A model generated the notes under the pieces. The model was not told the origin of the DNA. It was given only the letters and a program-made list of their open reading frames with translations, and ran no database searches. Of a DNA stretch of 64,000 bases, positions 52,680 to 64,000 are shown piece by piece. Positions within the stretch are counted from its first letter, which is position 1. Each line of letters starts with the position of its first letter. The position numbers and the translations under genes are program-made. This DNA is from Pogona vitticeps (taxonomy: Eukaryota; Chordata; Lepidosauria; Squamata; Agamidae), in NCBI RefSeq assembly GCF_051106095.1, contig NC_135793.1, positions 9,534,501 through 9,598,500 on the forward strand. The letters run 5' to 3'.

Positions 52680-52727
52680 TTTGTTGTTGTTGTTTAGTCG
52701 TTTAGTCCTCTCCGACTCTTTGTGAAC
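52680..52727 (-). mobile_element. BovB-type tail
   Basis: The reverse complement reads CACAAAGAGTCGGAGAGGACTAAACGACTAAACAACAACAAC, the 3' tail of BovB or of a SINE using it. Confidence 0.65.
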
Positions 52728-52729
52728 CC

Positions 52730-53675
52730 AAGCTGCACAGCCCTAATTCCCCAGAAAAAGGGATTGGTCTGGATCTTTGGTATCTAGTTTCTGTTGCCTG
52801 AGTGAAGTTGTAGATGAGGTCAGTCTCCCCGTGAGTTAAAAAGTGCAGATGCTTCAATGCTGTGAGCTGCATTTGTCTCCCCACATGAGGTCGAAAGGGA
52901 GAAACAAAGCTGAGGATGCTAGAAAACCAGCGAACTGTGAGGGATTTCCAGAGCTTAGTGCTGTGTCCTAGATAAAGGTTCCGGTGTTCGGGGTGAGCAC
53001 AGTGAAAGCAAAAATCAAAACAAATCCCACCGCAATATAGAATCTAAGCTGTGCAAGAAAAACCAGTGTGTTTTAGACCAGAGGTTGGTGAGTAATATTT
53101 TAGGCTTTTTGAATTCACTTTGCATTTTTACCAGGATCTCAGGCTCCAGGAACTAGAGCACAATGCAAAACCTAAAGAGCACAACGTGGTTTTGAGCCCC
53201 TTCTGAATCCAGAAATGTGTTTTCAGGACCAACACTGTGAAAACACATTTCCATTATAGCCTCAACTCCCTTTCGGCCACCTAATCTAGGTGGACGTTGC
53301 TGATTCAGGCACTCCCTATAGTAACACAACAAAACACGAAAACCACAACAGAACAAACTAACCAGAAACTTCCTGAAACAAAATTTCCTTGCACTTCAAA
53401 AATAGACACAGGCTTATCTGCTAGATAATCAAACTACATACAGCCGTGGTGTTTATTTAACTACACTCTGAAAGTTGATTGTCTGTGTTAATCATACTAT
53501 TGCTTCTCTGAAAATTTGTAATCTATGCTCATAAACTTCTGCCACTATACTTCCCGTTGTGCTCTGTGTGCATATCAGCAGTAGTTCTGCTCACTCCTGG
53601 AGTAGGGGTTCAGGATGTCAGTTTGTACATTCAGCTCGCTCTGTTCGTATTCACTGGATGATCCACCTTCTCACA
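52730..53675. other. No feature recognised
   Basis: Short open frames, no repeat family identified. Confidence 0.4.
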
Positions 53676-53681
53676 GACATA

Positions 53682-53921
53682 CAGTGGACCCTCTACTTAA
53701 GGAATTAATCCGTATTGGAACGGTGGCTGTAAGTCGAAAATCTGTAGGTCGAATCTCCATTGACCTACAATGCATTGAAAACTGATTAATCCCACAACTG
53801 ACAGTTTTTATTCTATTTTTGTTCCTTTTTTGGTTTTTTTCTGGTCTGTAGGTCGATTCTCCGGCTGCAAGTCGAATCTAAATTTTGTAAGTCGAGCCGT
53901 CTATAAGTCGAGGGTCCACTG
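53682..53921. mobile_element. TA-flanked MITE, 240 bp
   Basis: Terminal repeats CAGTGGACCCTCTACTTA / ATAAGTCGAGGGTCCACTG; TA at 53680-81 and 53922-23. Internal GTAAGTCGA units. Same family as 23661-23921. Confidence 0.88.
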
Positions 53922-54209
53922 TACCTATAGACTTGTTGCAGGAGAGCTGCACAAACAGATGTGCCAGATAACCAAGTTTCAATAACAGCAGCAACAGAAG
54001 TAATCAGAAACAGGAACAACAATATCTCGCAGGAAATTGTGCCTGCATTAGAAGGGAGGTGAATATTTTGGCTGTACCCAGAAACCGGTAAGAGGTTGAT
54101 TCATTGCAATCTGTATTACAGAAGATGTGTCGTCTGCTGGGAATAGGCCCACCAAACACACCTGTGAGGGTGGTGGGACTGGGAGAGAGCATTTCTCTTA
54201 TGTTCTCAA

Positions 54210-54345
54210 CACCCAGGCAGGCTTATAAAGGAAGATGCAGTCCTTGAGATAGCCTGGACTCGAGCCATTTAGGGCTTTATAGGTTAAAGCCAGTACTTCG
54301 AACTGTGCCCAGGTCACGGAAGGCGGCCATAAAGCCTCTGCTGGA
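54210..54345 (-). mobile_element. L2-like LINE 3' region, short
   Basis: CTCGAGCCATTTAGGGCTTTATAGGTTAAAGCCAGTACTTCGAACTGTGCCC; standard relic of the family. Confidence 0.6.
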
Positions 54346-54471
54346 TCCTGCACATGTACACACATGGACATTTAACTGGGCAGTTACTTTGAAAAACTTT
54401 AATTGTATATACAAGTTACAAACACAGCTTCTGGGCTGTCCTAAACCAAAGTTTATGCCATAATAGATTTA

Positions 54472-54879
54472 CAGTGCTGCCTTGCAAGACAAATTTAATT
54501 TGTTCCGCGGTTAATGTTGTCTTGCGAAAAATTCATCTTGCGAAATGCGTTTTCCCATAGGAATGCATCGAGATCTAATTAATGCGTTCCTATGGGCAAA
54601 AAAAGAGTCAGAACAAAATCAAATTTGGTCTACAAAGGGTTTATTAAGTGCTCTTTAAAGCTATACATATTGTGCAGATGATTTAAAAAACTTCAATAAA
54701 AAACTTTAACTTTTAAAAATCAGCAAACATGAGGCAGAAACAAAAAATGGAAAGCATTCGTCTTGCGAAGCATGGCCATAGGAACATTTGTCTTGCGAGT
54801 CATCAACCCCCCATTGCTAAAACCGTTTGTCCTGCGAGTTTTTTGTCCTGCGAGGCATTTGTCTTGCGAGGCACCACTG
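54472..54879. mobile_element. TA-flanked MITE, 408 bp
   Basis: Ends CAGTGCTGCCTTGCAAGAC / GTCTTGCGAGGCACCACTG; TA at 54470-71 and 54880-81. Internal GTCTTGCGA units. End motif close to 42667-43082 with GCAAGAC in place of GCTAGAC. Confidence 0.88.
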
Positions 54880-54889
54880 TATTAACATT

Positions 54890-55955
54890 TTGATACTCTT
54901 ATCGCTCTTGATTTCATTGCAGTCAGGACTTGCCAGTAGTACCTAGCAAACTCTATCCACTCTCCAGATGATTACTAAAATGATGGCGCTTTTGCTTCTG
55001 ACCCTAACTTGAACATTAAGATGACCGTGCATCAGGTTACACAGCTGAACTTCTTAGCTTGCAGTGATAAGTATCTCTGTTTCGCTCTGGTTCCCAAATC
55101 TACACCCTTCTAATTCATTGTTAGCTTCCTGGAAGCAGCAAACCTCTAGCAAAAAATCGTCTTCTGTTGCCTCTCAAATTAATATCCTGGCAGGTCTCGT
55201 CCATAGGCTCTTGGGATGTCATCTGGCCCTTCTGAGTCACCTGCTGATGATGCAGGACCCTTCCAGGTTTCCATAGGAACTGTTACCAGGGGAGACCCTC
55301 TGTGGCAGAAATTATTCCCATGAGAATAAAAAAAACCTAGTTAATAAAGATCTGGTGAAAGAAAGAGTCTCTCTCTCTCTATGTCCCCCTTTCGTGTTTC
55401 TTGGTTGTGACCGGTTCTAAGATGAATTTAAGAAAACAGAATGATATCTGGATGGTTTTGAAGTGTACCTGTTGATCGGTAGGCAAGAATCATTTTTAAG
55501 AATTATGCACTGGATTGTTTACTCCTGCACAAGTTCTTTAAGAATGGCAAAAGTGAAACAGAAGAACAAACAGCTCAAATGGAGCAAACCGGCTGTCCTA
55601 AGAAGGCAGAAGACCAATGATCAGGTGGCCTTGATACGAACCAGAAATGAGTAAGATCTGTTAAAAAGCAGTTCCCCTCCTGATCTTAGCTTGGTAGGAA
55701 CTACCAGGGAACAAAAACAAGCAAAAACATTACTCTAAATGAGTAGCCGAGTTGTAACTGGCAATTTGGGTACCTGGGGAAGTGATGGTGTCTGGGGCAT
55801 GGGCATAAATCTCCCCCAAGAAGAGAAAGGAGGAGCAATATGTGATATTCCCCAAAAGTTGTGGAAAGGGAGAAAAGTGAAGAGGGACAGAGGAGGTGTT
55901 AGCATTTATTCTCCTAACACCCAGTGGCAGATTCACCTTTAGACTTTGTGAATCT
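54890..55955. other. No gene recognised
   Basis: Short open frames only (for example MAKVKQKNKQLKWSKPAV near 55544, without context). Confidence 0.4.
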
Positions 55956-55959
55956 CTAA

Positions 55960-56300
55960 ATTTCGATATCCTTGGACAGTTGTCGCTTTGAGTCTGTGGA
56001 ACTCCCTCCCACTGGAAGTCAGACTGGTCCCATCTTGGTTGTCCTTCCATAAGGTGACGATTTTTCTCTTCAGGCAGGCTTTTCCTGAGTGACTGGCTCT
56101 CTGAGGGGTTTAAATGGAGTGTTGTACCTGACTGCTTTGAATGTGTTTTGGTATTATATTTGTTGTATGGCATTTGTTTGATCCTTCTCAGCATTTGTAT
56201 ACTCCCTGTTGTCAGTTTTTATATTGTCTTTTAATGATGTAAGCTGCCTTAGTTCCTTTTAAGGAGAAAGGCAGGGTAAAAATATTTTAAACAAACAAAT
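55960..56300 (+). mobile_element. L2-like LINE 3' end
   Basis: SVELPPTGSQTGPILVVLP-type and LFRQAFPE peptides (ORF2 C-terminal relic), then TGATGTAAGCTGCCTTAGTTCC..AAGGCAGGGTAAAAATATTTTAAACAAACAAAT. Confidence 0.65.
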
Positions 56301-56629
56301 GTTTCAGCTCTAATTGTGGCCCTTGTTGTGAAAGGCACAGGAATGGAGCTGCTATAAATATTGTAATTCTAGTGGCAGACTTGAGGAAAATATTTTCATT
56401 ACTCGCTTATTTAGAGAATGGAAATATTACTTTGAGCTGCAGCTGTCAAATCTCTCCAGTCAATATGGCCACTGGCAGTATCATCTGAGGGATTCTTAGA
56501 TCTAAAGTCCAAAAAGGTAACTATATCTATGTCAGGCCTTACTTATATATCTCGGGAATTAAATTTCACTTAAAGTGCAGTATTTACTTTCAAGAAACCA
56601 CACACACATCGTTATGAATCTCACTAATT

Positions 56630-56743
<114 letters not shown>

Positions 56744-56749
56744 ATATCA

Positions 56750-57200
56750 GAGCATTGTACAATTTAAAATTATGGATGTACAGTATATGACAGGTAAAAT
56801 TAAAAATAAATTAAAATGTTAATTAGCTTGCTTTGGGTCAAAAATAGTTTATTTCCATAGTGTTATCTTGGCCGTTTCCTAGATTTTCTTTTGTACACAT
56901 CGTAGGGCATAAATTACATGCACATAAAGGCTGCATTAATTGGATTTCTCCACATTCACAAAAAAGTGCCCTATATCTAAGTAGCCCCATATGACTTGAT
57001 TATTCTTTGATCTTCCTACTCTGCTTTGAAGTCTATTAAGTCTAGCCTCTTCTGGTTTAATATTTAGAGCTTGAGATGTGTGCAGAAAACTTTTCCTCAA
57101 TTTTAGCCATTGTCTAGGGGGTTGGTATCCATAAAGTCGATGGGCTTGATGTTGTATTACCTTATTTCATCCATTACAGTACTTGCTAGCACCTCCTAGC
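56750..57200 (-). mobile_element. LINE ORF C-terminal fragment, R4/Dong-like
   Basis: The minus strand reads HQAHRLYGYQPPRQWLKLRK, NIKPEEARLNRLQ, RSKNNQVIWGYLDIG, then a decayed region. This follows the C-terminal order of squamate R4/Dong-like LINEs (basic motif, then a W-G pair, then a Cys motif). Clade inferred from pattern memory. Confidence 0.5.
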
Positions 57201-58280
57201 ATACTTCTGGAGGGGCAATGCTAGCTGGACAACAGACTTTTTTTTTTTTTTGCAGAGTTCTGAATTTTTGGTCCACAGTAGTCCACTTAATAACCAGAAC
57301 TTACAGTCTCAATAACTCATTCTGAAACATTGACAGTAAGAAAAATAAAAAATGTTTCATTTACTTACAAATTAACAGCAAATTGACAAACATGACTGCT
57401 TTCAGCAGCAGACCTCAACAGATTAAAGAGAAGGAAAAAGACACAGAGCAGAGAGGTGGGCTCTGTTTGAATTCAGAGGCAGGGAAGGATACTCTTGGTT
57501 AGGGCTAGACCGTCACCGCACCCCAGAAAGGTTCCTCCCAGCCAAACCTACTAAAGGCAGCATGCGAGGTTGCACTAGCGCCAATAATTTACTGGGGCAC
57601 TCTCCCTAACTGCGACAATTTTGTCCATCAGGGAATTGCTACAGCGTGCCCCCCCACCCCCAAAAAAATAGTATGTCGTGCTGCTGGACCAAAAAAAGTC
57701 CAACTTGGCACAAACTAGGTTTGGGTTAGCACAATTTCTCCTCCCCTGCTGCTTCTGCCTCCCTTTTTCCTCCCAATATCTGGCTGTTAATGATAATGCG
57801 CAGAATGCTGCATTTATACTCTGACAGCTACTTATTACGAGCAAACAGCATTGAACTGATAACAAAGAGAACAAGTGGTGCGTTTCACTGGAAAAAGGAG
57901 GAGGGCTCTGATAAGGGCTCGGTGGTAGAAAAGAGAGATCTGTCGCCAGCCTGCTCAAAACCAGAAAGCGACGAGAGCCAATTAACAGGGATTAGTTAAA
58001 GTTTAGCTTGGCCTTTTAGACGGGCAAGGAAAGACCAGATCCTGTTGGCACAGAAACCAACCGGGCGACGCAATGTCCGTTTTAAGCATTTGATTTCTCA
58101 CCCTCACATAATAGAAAGTGAAGGGATTTCCTCTGAGCTTGGAGAAAGTTTGGAAAAAAACTGCATCCCCCCACAATCCCCTACAAATTTAAGTCATGTT
58201 GGTTAAGGGATTCTGGGAGTTGTAGTCTAAAGGCAGGATGACAGTCTCCTAGCTCCAATAGCAATGAGGTTGCACCCTCG
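57201..58280. other. No gene recognised
   Basis: Contains a T run at 57239-57252 and a small foldback half at 58207-58230. Otherwise unassigned. Confidence 0.4.
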
Positions 58281-58286
58281 GCCATA

Positions 58287-58600
58287 GTGGTTCTCCTCTA
58301 CAATGAGTCTACATTCCTCTTGCAAACTCTGGTTGATAATTTGAGTGTTCTTGTTCTCGGGGACTCAGCCCTGTGCCTGGATGCTCAGGTTTCAGCCGTG
58401 GCCAGGAGGGCATCTGCACAGGTAAAGCTAGCGTGCCACCTTTGCCTATTCCTTGAACTGTCCGATCTAGCTGTGGTGTCACATGCCTTCGTTACACCCC
58501 ACTTGAATTACTGCAATACATTCTATATGGGATTCCCTTTGCAAAAGGCTGGAAAATTCTAGCTGGTCCTCAATGCTGTAGCCAAACTATTGATTCAGGG
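58287..58600 (+). mobile_element. L2-like LINE RT fragment
   Basis: VARRASAQVKLACHLCLFLE, LAVVSHAFVTPHLNYCNTFYMG and VLNAVAKLL match the LINE peptide on the minus strand near 28.6 kb. Truncated at both ends. Confidence 0.7.
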
Positions 58601-58859
58601 TGGGATCAGACAGAGAACCTGGATCGTATTGGATCTTACTGGAAGTGAGGGGGAAGCTTCAAGCCCTTCCCTTCCCTTGGCCTGTTCTACACAAATTCTC
58701 CCCTCACCCAGAAACTAGAAGGAATGTGTTAGACTGAATGCACTAATATTCACACTCTCACTTTCCCATTACACAGGAGAATGCATCTAGTGGTTTTTTT
58801 AATTACTTTCAAAACATAATTCTTTTGATGCATCTCTTGGCATGTCCTCCTTTTAATGC

Positions 58860-59000
58860 AGGATTATTTATTTACTTCAAATACTTATATGTCACCTTTC
58901 TCTTATAAAGGATGCAGTACAAAGCAGCTTACAGTATTAAAAGAAACAGTATTAAAAGCTAAAATAATAAATTATTATGATATAAAAAAGAACTAAACAA
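58860..59000 (-). mobile_element. L2-like LINE tail
   Basis: The reverse complement gives TACTGTAAGCTGCTTTGTACTGCATCC..AAGGTGACATATAAG. Confidence 0.5.
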
Positions 59001-59110
59001 ATATATTAACAACTTGCAGATAAGCACTATTAAAACCACATTAAAATCAACCGAAATACAATAGATCTCTTAACCCCCCCCACCTTAGTCAGTCAGTCAT
59101 TTTTTTATAT

Positions 59111-59230
59111 TCATTGTTTCAACTTTAAATATTGTCTTTCAATGATGTAAGCTGCTTTGGGTCCTTTTTGGGGAGACAGGTAGGGTAAAAATGAATGAAT
59201 GAATGAATGAATGAATGAATGAATGAATGA
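59111..59230 (+). mobile_element. L2-like LINE tail with (GAAT)n
   Basis: TGATGTAAGCTGCTTTGGGTCC..GGTAGGGTAAAAATGAATGAATG; the tail has grown into about ten GAAT units (59191-59230). Confidence 0.7.
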
Positions 59231-59612
59231 CAGCCTGCCTGAAGAGAATGGTCTTTGCCCAGTTTTGTGAGGTCAGCAGAGGCAGGACCAACCTGGCCTC
59301 CAGTGGGAGGGAGTTCCAAAGTCTCAGAGCAGCAACAGAGAAAGCCCCCCTCCTGTGTCCCCACCAAACATACCTGTGAGAATAATGAGATCAAGAGAAA
59401 TGCCTCCCTTGCTGATCTTAACTCCTAGGCAAGCTCATAAAAGGAGGTACAGTTTTTGAGATAACTTGGACCCAAGCCATTTAGGGCTTTATAAGTTAAA
59501 GCCAGCACTTTGAATTATGTCCAGAAATGCACCAGCAGCCATTGGGGCTGCTGTAATTAGGGTTGGTGGGTTATATATGATCCTGGTAACCAGCCCCAGG
59601 AAGTAATTATTT
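59231..59612 (-). mobile_element. L2-like LINE 3' region
   Basis: CAGCCTGCCTGAAGAGAATGG..GGAGGGAGTTCCAAAGTCTC..CCATTTAGGGCTTTATAAGTTAAAGCCAGCAC; opposite in direction to the tail next to it, so two copies met head to head. Confidence 0.65.
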
Positions 59613-59666
59613 TAACATTCCCATCTTAATCTAAAAAATCATTTCCAAACGCTGCATCCCCAGTGT

Positions 59667-60240
59667 TATGTCCGGAACGTGGCTGGCCCACCTAACAAGG
59701 AGGGTGAACCGCCGGGTGGTCCACGTAGCCCCCGCAGCTCTTCTTATCAGCCAAATTGTTGGGAGAGTTTCTCAGAGGGAACAGTCGGGCAGTTACACCT
59801 GAGACAGTTCCCTCACTCAGCCTCTAGCGGGGCTGTCCCTGTCCATCACCGACTGAAGGATCAGACACCAGAGAAGGTTCTTGTGGGTATTTCAGGATAT
59901 TTATAGGTCGCAATAACTCTTGGCCAAGGTGGGAGAACATCAGTAGACATTGTGTTCTCCCATGAGATGGCAGCCAACGAGGGCCAACGAGACTGCTTTC
60001 TCATTGTGCCCCAGGTAAGCCAACTCTGGCTGCCAAGAATGCTTAAGATCTGTCCTCTTGGCTTGAACCCATCCCCTCCATGGCACACTTTGGCCCATGA
60101 CTCACGGCAGCCATGACTCACTGTGGCCCTTTGTTGGCAAGTCTTGTCTTTATCTCTACGCAGAAGGTGGGTCGGGATTAGAAGGTGCTGGACACAGAGT
60201 TTCCCGCTTCGCCTGCCTCCTTCTCTCGGGATTTTCATGC
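59667..60240 (-). mobile_element. Possible solitary LTR fossil
   Basis: On the minus strand this stretch has a TATA-like CTATAAATA element in its middle and ends CCGGACATAACA, a pattern usual for LTR ends. The other end and a target duplication could not be fixed, and no internal genes are present. The LTR-kin family is unassigned (Gypsy-like at best). Treated as a fossil. Confidence 0.3.
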
Positions 60241-60289
60241 CTCTCGATGTGCTGAATTAGGAGACAACGGCATTTCGCTTCACGCTGTT

Positions 60290-62490
60290 AAAAGCAATAG
60301 ATGCTCGTGATCACAACAGCTGTGTCCGTGAGCATCTTGCGGAGTTCCATGGTTGTTTGAAACAGGTTCTCCCTGCAGGGCAAAGCCGATCAATTTTGTT
60401 GGAACACCTGAAACATTAAGGATGAGAAGGGAAAGACATTTACTCAAAAGAGGTAGCTGTCTGTTTAAATAAATACAGACAAATGCAAAACAACAACAAA
60501 AAACAAAAATGTAGCAGCACTTTAAAGGTGAACTGTTACATTTCAAAGTGTGTTTAACTGCACTTCCCCAAGACACCTCAGAGTGTCTGAAGAAATGGAC
60601 ATGATCCACAAAAGATCACATGAAAAAATAACAGTTAATGTTAAAGTGTCACTATATTTTGGTTTTGCTTTTCTCTGTACAGTATATTATTTTTATTCAG
60701 ACCACTAAATATTTTACCAGCCTTTGTTCTGTGCCCGTTCTTATTGACCCCACTCCTTTTTATATGTAGCAGCTGCGAGTTAATTTTGTCTGCCTTTCAA
60801 AAAAATCCAGCTTTTAGAGATTTATACTCCAAGAAGACAGACTTGCAGCATCTGCTTATTTGCCACAACCATGAGAGCCACCAATCAGATTGCAAAAGCC
60901 ATATCCTTACAATAAAATCCTCTCTGGGCAAAAGCAGACCTTAAAGACAGCCTGCCATTAGAAGAGATTTCTTTAACTAATGAAAGCATCAGAGTGTTGC
61001 AGGAGGAGTTTATTTTACCTTTTAGACTAGAGCTTGCAAATTAGGGGCTTTGTTTGGTGACTAGTTTTAAAGACTGAAACCGAGGATTCCTTTGAAGGCT
61101 GATTTTGAAGATAAGAAGAACTGCCTCAATCACCTTTTTCCAGTATCAACTTTTTTCCCCAACCTTAGAGCTTTCAGCTCCAATTATGGACTATTCATAA
61201 AGATCGTTTCCGGTTTCACGGCTTAGAAGAAACTCTTTAGAAATAACTAGTAACTTGCAATTAAGTAATCGTTGCTTTTAAGAAAATCGTAATGAAACTA
61301 CATTGTAACTGGAACATAACAGGAGATAATGACACTCCTTAAAGTGTGTAATTGTACTTTAATTTCTTCCACTTTATGGGAGGATGTGGCTTCACTACTT
61401 AGCGTGTTTCCTATCAAGGCCCACCAGTTACAGGCAAAATCTAATTTTAGTCTTAACTAGAGTGGACCTATTAAAATAGTGGAAGTAGTTATTCAAAAGT
61501 TACATATATCCTGCAGTTTCAACATTTAGTTTTCCTTAGAACAAAAACTGGATTAAGCTCCAGTATTTTTTGAAAAATTAACTAGTTATTAGTTATTTTT
61601 TTAAAACCTTAGGAAGCAATCTTTCTTTTAAAATACAACTACAAAAGTCACTAACTTAGGAGTACTTTTTTAAAAGTATTTTTCCAAGCTGAGAGAATTC
61701 AGAGCTGAGGAATATGACCAGAAGAAGAGAGCTGAGCCCTTCTGGCTTCACCCAAGCTATTTTCATTGCAGAAAGTACAGTTTAAAAGCAGGGAAGAGTC
61801 ACTGTGTTATTGCTAAATAAAAGGGCATCTGAAACCCTTGCAGATCAATTGCAAATCAAACAGAAATCTGCCCACCCCTGATATAGTCCGTGTGAGAGAG
61901 AAATTACCACTAGTTAATTCAAATGTTGTTTACATTTGCACTGAAGGCTGGTTGTTGCCACATCTCTCCTCCGCCACCCAGCTGCCTTCAGACCTTGTTC
62001 ATGTCTATATTTGGGAAGGGGACATTGCGGTCTGCCTCCTGGCATCTTCTACCAAGCGCTTTCCTCCCAGACTAGTGTTTGCTACTGGGTCTTAGTGCAC
62101 CCCTTTGCCGAGCAGGACTGAGATGCTTTGAATTCACGGGTTGTGTTGGGCCTTTAAGAGAACAGTTATTACCTTCTCTTGAAGAGGAAATGTATCTTAT
62201 GCTTTTCAGAAGCTAAAATAAGAGGTTAACTACAGACAAGGAGATATTTATACAATCGGCTGCCTGGGTGTCTGGCAGTCATGGAGAGTGTCTCTGTCCC
62301 ACATCTAGACTCTGCCAGAACTTCTGCACCTGTGGCTTTTGCGTTATGCTTGAGAAAGTCATTCAAACCAAAAATAAAGAAAAGAAAACAAAATACTGTA
62401 AGCTATTTCTGTCTAGGGAAAAGAACATGCTGGGTTGTAGCTAGACCTAGGCATTCTCAGAGCAGATGTATTAGGCCCTAATCTTTAAAT
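60290..62490. other. No gene recognised
   Basis: AT-rich, low in repeats, with short open frames only. An old foldback half motif (TAACTAGAGTGGACCTATT) is at about 61455. The low repeat content would suit conserved non-coding DNA, but that cannot be judged from one sequence. Confidence 0.4.
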
Positions 62491-62497
62491 CCCCTTC

Positions 62498-63375
62498 ACG
62501 GATTTCTGCCTTGTTGTGGCGAAGAGGCTCAAGTCATTCAGAGAAGCTATGGGCTATGCAGTGCAGGGACACCCAAGATGAACAGGTCATAGTGGAGAGT
62601 TCTGACTAAACGCAATCCACCTGGAGCAGGAAATGGCAATGCCACTCCAGTATCATTGCCAAGAAAACTCCATGAACAGAAACAAAAGGCTAAAAGATAT
62701 GACGCTGGAAGATGAGCCCCTCAAATCAGAAGGTGTCCAACATGCTACTGAGGAAGAGTGGAGGAGAAGGACAAGTAGCTCCAGAGCTAATGAAGTGGTT
62801 GGGCTAAAGCTGAAAGGACACTCAGCTGCGGATGTGCCTGGAAGTGAAAGGAAAGTCCGATGCTGCAAAGAAAAATACTGCATAGGAACCTGGAATGTAA
62901 GATCTATGAGCCTTGGTAAGTTGGATGTGGTCAAACAGGAGATGGCAAGAATAAACATTGACATCCTGGGTGTTGGTGAACTAAAATGCATGGAAATGGG
63001 CTAATTCAATTCAGATGGTTATCATATCTACTATTGTGGGCAAGAATCCCATAGAAGAAATGGAGAAGCCCTCATAGTCAACAAAAGAGTGGGAAAAGCT
63101 GTACTGGGATACAACCTCAAAAATGATAGAATGATTTCAATGCGAATCCAAGGCAGACCTTTCAACATCACCATCATCCAAGTTTATGCACCAGCCACTA
63201 ATGCTGAAGAGGGTGAAATTGACCAATTCTATGAAGACTTACAACACCTTCTAGAACTGACACCAAAGAAAGATGTTCTTCTCATTCTAGGGGACTGGAA
63301 TGCTAAAATAGGGAGTCAAGAGATAAAAGGAACAACAGGAAAGTTTGGCTTTGGAGTTCAAAAACGAAGTAGGGC
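62498..63375 (+). mobile_element. BovB LINE 5' part with endonuclease
   Basis: It begins near GGATTTCTGCCTTGTTGTGGCGAAG and runs through the untranslated leader into ORF2. Visible apurinic-type endonuclease motifs are YCIGTWNVRSM, INIDILGVGELK, HIYYCGQESHRRNG, FNITIIQVYAPAT and the catalytic GDWNAKIG (63291-63314). One stop lies at 63001-63003, and two frames cover the rest. It stops abruptly near 63375 before the reverse transcriptase, so it is 3'-truncated, the opposite of the usual pattern. Confidence 0.88.
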
Positions 63376-63458
63376 AAACGCCCTTCTCATGATATCCCAA
63401 AACCTCCATTTCATAATTTTTTTGTTTTTGTTTCCAGAAGGTCATAAATTAGTCAAGA

Positions 63459-63869
63459 CTAACTTATTCCCAAAATTTGATTGCACCTGAGTTCAATCCA
63501 TTGTAAATTGTGTTGTGGAGAGCGAATGCAGCTTGCAGCTCTACACGTAGCGTTGCACTCCCTTGTTCGTTTCCTGTCTTGCTGCGGACTGTACCGAGTA
63601 CAAGCTTCAAGGACTCCTCCTCCTCTGTGATAGCCACAGGGAAATTTGCCAAGTTTTAGAAATCTTACAACATGATGCAACGTTGACATCAGAACCATGG
63701 TTTTCTCCTCCTTCTTCAAGGTCGTGGGTTTGAATGCCCGGTCATTTTGGAAGTGATGGGATGTGATACTGATGCCATTGTGTGTGTGTTCATTTGTAAA
63801 GCGATGAAACCATTTCTGAGACAAAACAGTGGAGACTGCTGGAACACGATCACATCCTTGAGCCAGCAA
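63459..63869 (-). other. Unassigned open frames, possible retrocopy relic
   Basis: A 136-codon minus frame (MLAQGCDRVPAVSTVLSQKW.., LKKEEKTMVLMSTLHHVVRF) and a second frame after a break (MANFPVAITEEEESLKLVLG..) could be one decayed reading frame. No family is recognised and no splice sites or poly(A) were found. Confidence 0.2.
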
Positions 63870-64000
63870 ACATCTTTCAGTTATTGAGATATGGCTAGAA
63901 TTTTTGATTTAACTCCATTTTTTAGGGCTTTTGCCAACTCATTTGCTACAGGGTTAGAGCAAGAAAACAGAGTCACCAATAACTGGGGGACCTGCTTCAA

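Noticed and set aside
60280-60421. Minus-strand exon-like segment after acceptor TTAATGTTTCAG
   Set aside because: Good acceptor, but the open part is short, there is no donor or partner, and the peptide is not recognised.

Overview
The window looks like ordinary, repeat-rich chromosomal DNA from a squamate reptile (lizard-type). The basis is the mix of repeats: BovB/RTE LINEs, CR1-, L2- and L1-like LINE remnants, tRNA-derived SINEs of squamate style, Tc1 and hAT DNA transposons, many TA-flanked MITEs and long GATA/GACA, GGAA, TTTC and GA microsatellites. The species assignment is inference. Nothing bacterial, no CRISPR array and no RNA gene was recognised.

One protein-coding gene is recognised with confidence. 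ARL13A, an ARF-like small GTPase of the ARL13 group, lies on the minus strand in five coding exons from 38436 down to 31211. All four introns have GT/AG ends and all exon phases agree. About 257 codons can be read, with P-loop, DxxG-type, NKQD and CSA motifs in order.

The first 14 kb hold a second, unrecognised minus-strand locus. Many short candidate exons (31 to 165 nt) with good splice sites sit in duplicated exon-plus-intron cassettes. A terminal exon with a stop codon and two AATAAA signals lies near 3.84-4.15 kb, and a further exon copy near 1.6 kb suggests a tandem paralogue. Reading frames are not unique, so no product is named.

The rest is mostly intergenic DNA built from transposons. 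The clearest structure is at 45.8-51.8 kb: an RTE-type LINE remnant is split by a 5.6 kb hAT-type element (8-bp target duplication), which holds a Tc1 element, which in turn holds a 5'-truncated BovB (11-bp target duplication). The hAT-bounded interval also contains a CpG-rich segment with a hairpin of about 110-bp arms. A BovB piece that keeps the element's 5' part and endonuclease lies at 62.5-63.4 kb. Stretches of 0.7-2 kb in between show no gene or repeat that I can name.

No new multi-gene system is evident. The best leads are the cassette-duplicated locus, the nested transposon and its hairpin, and the GATA/GACA (Bkm-type) array beside a perfect inverted repeat.
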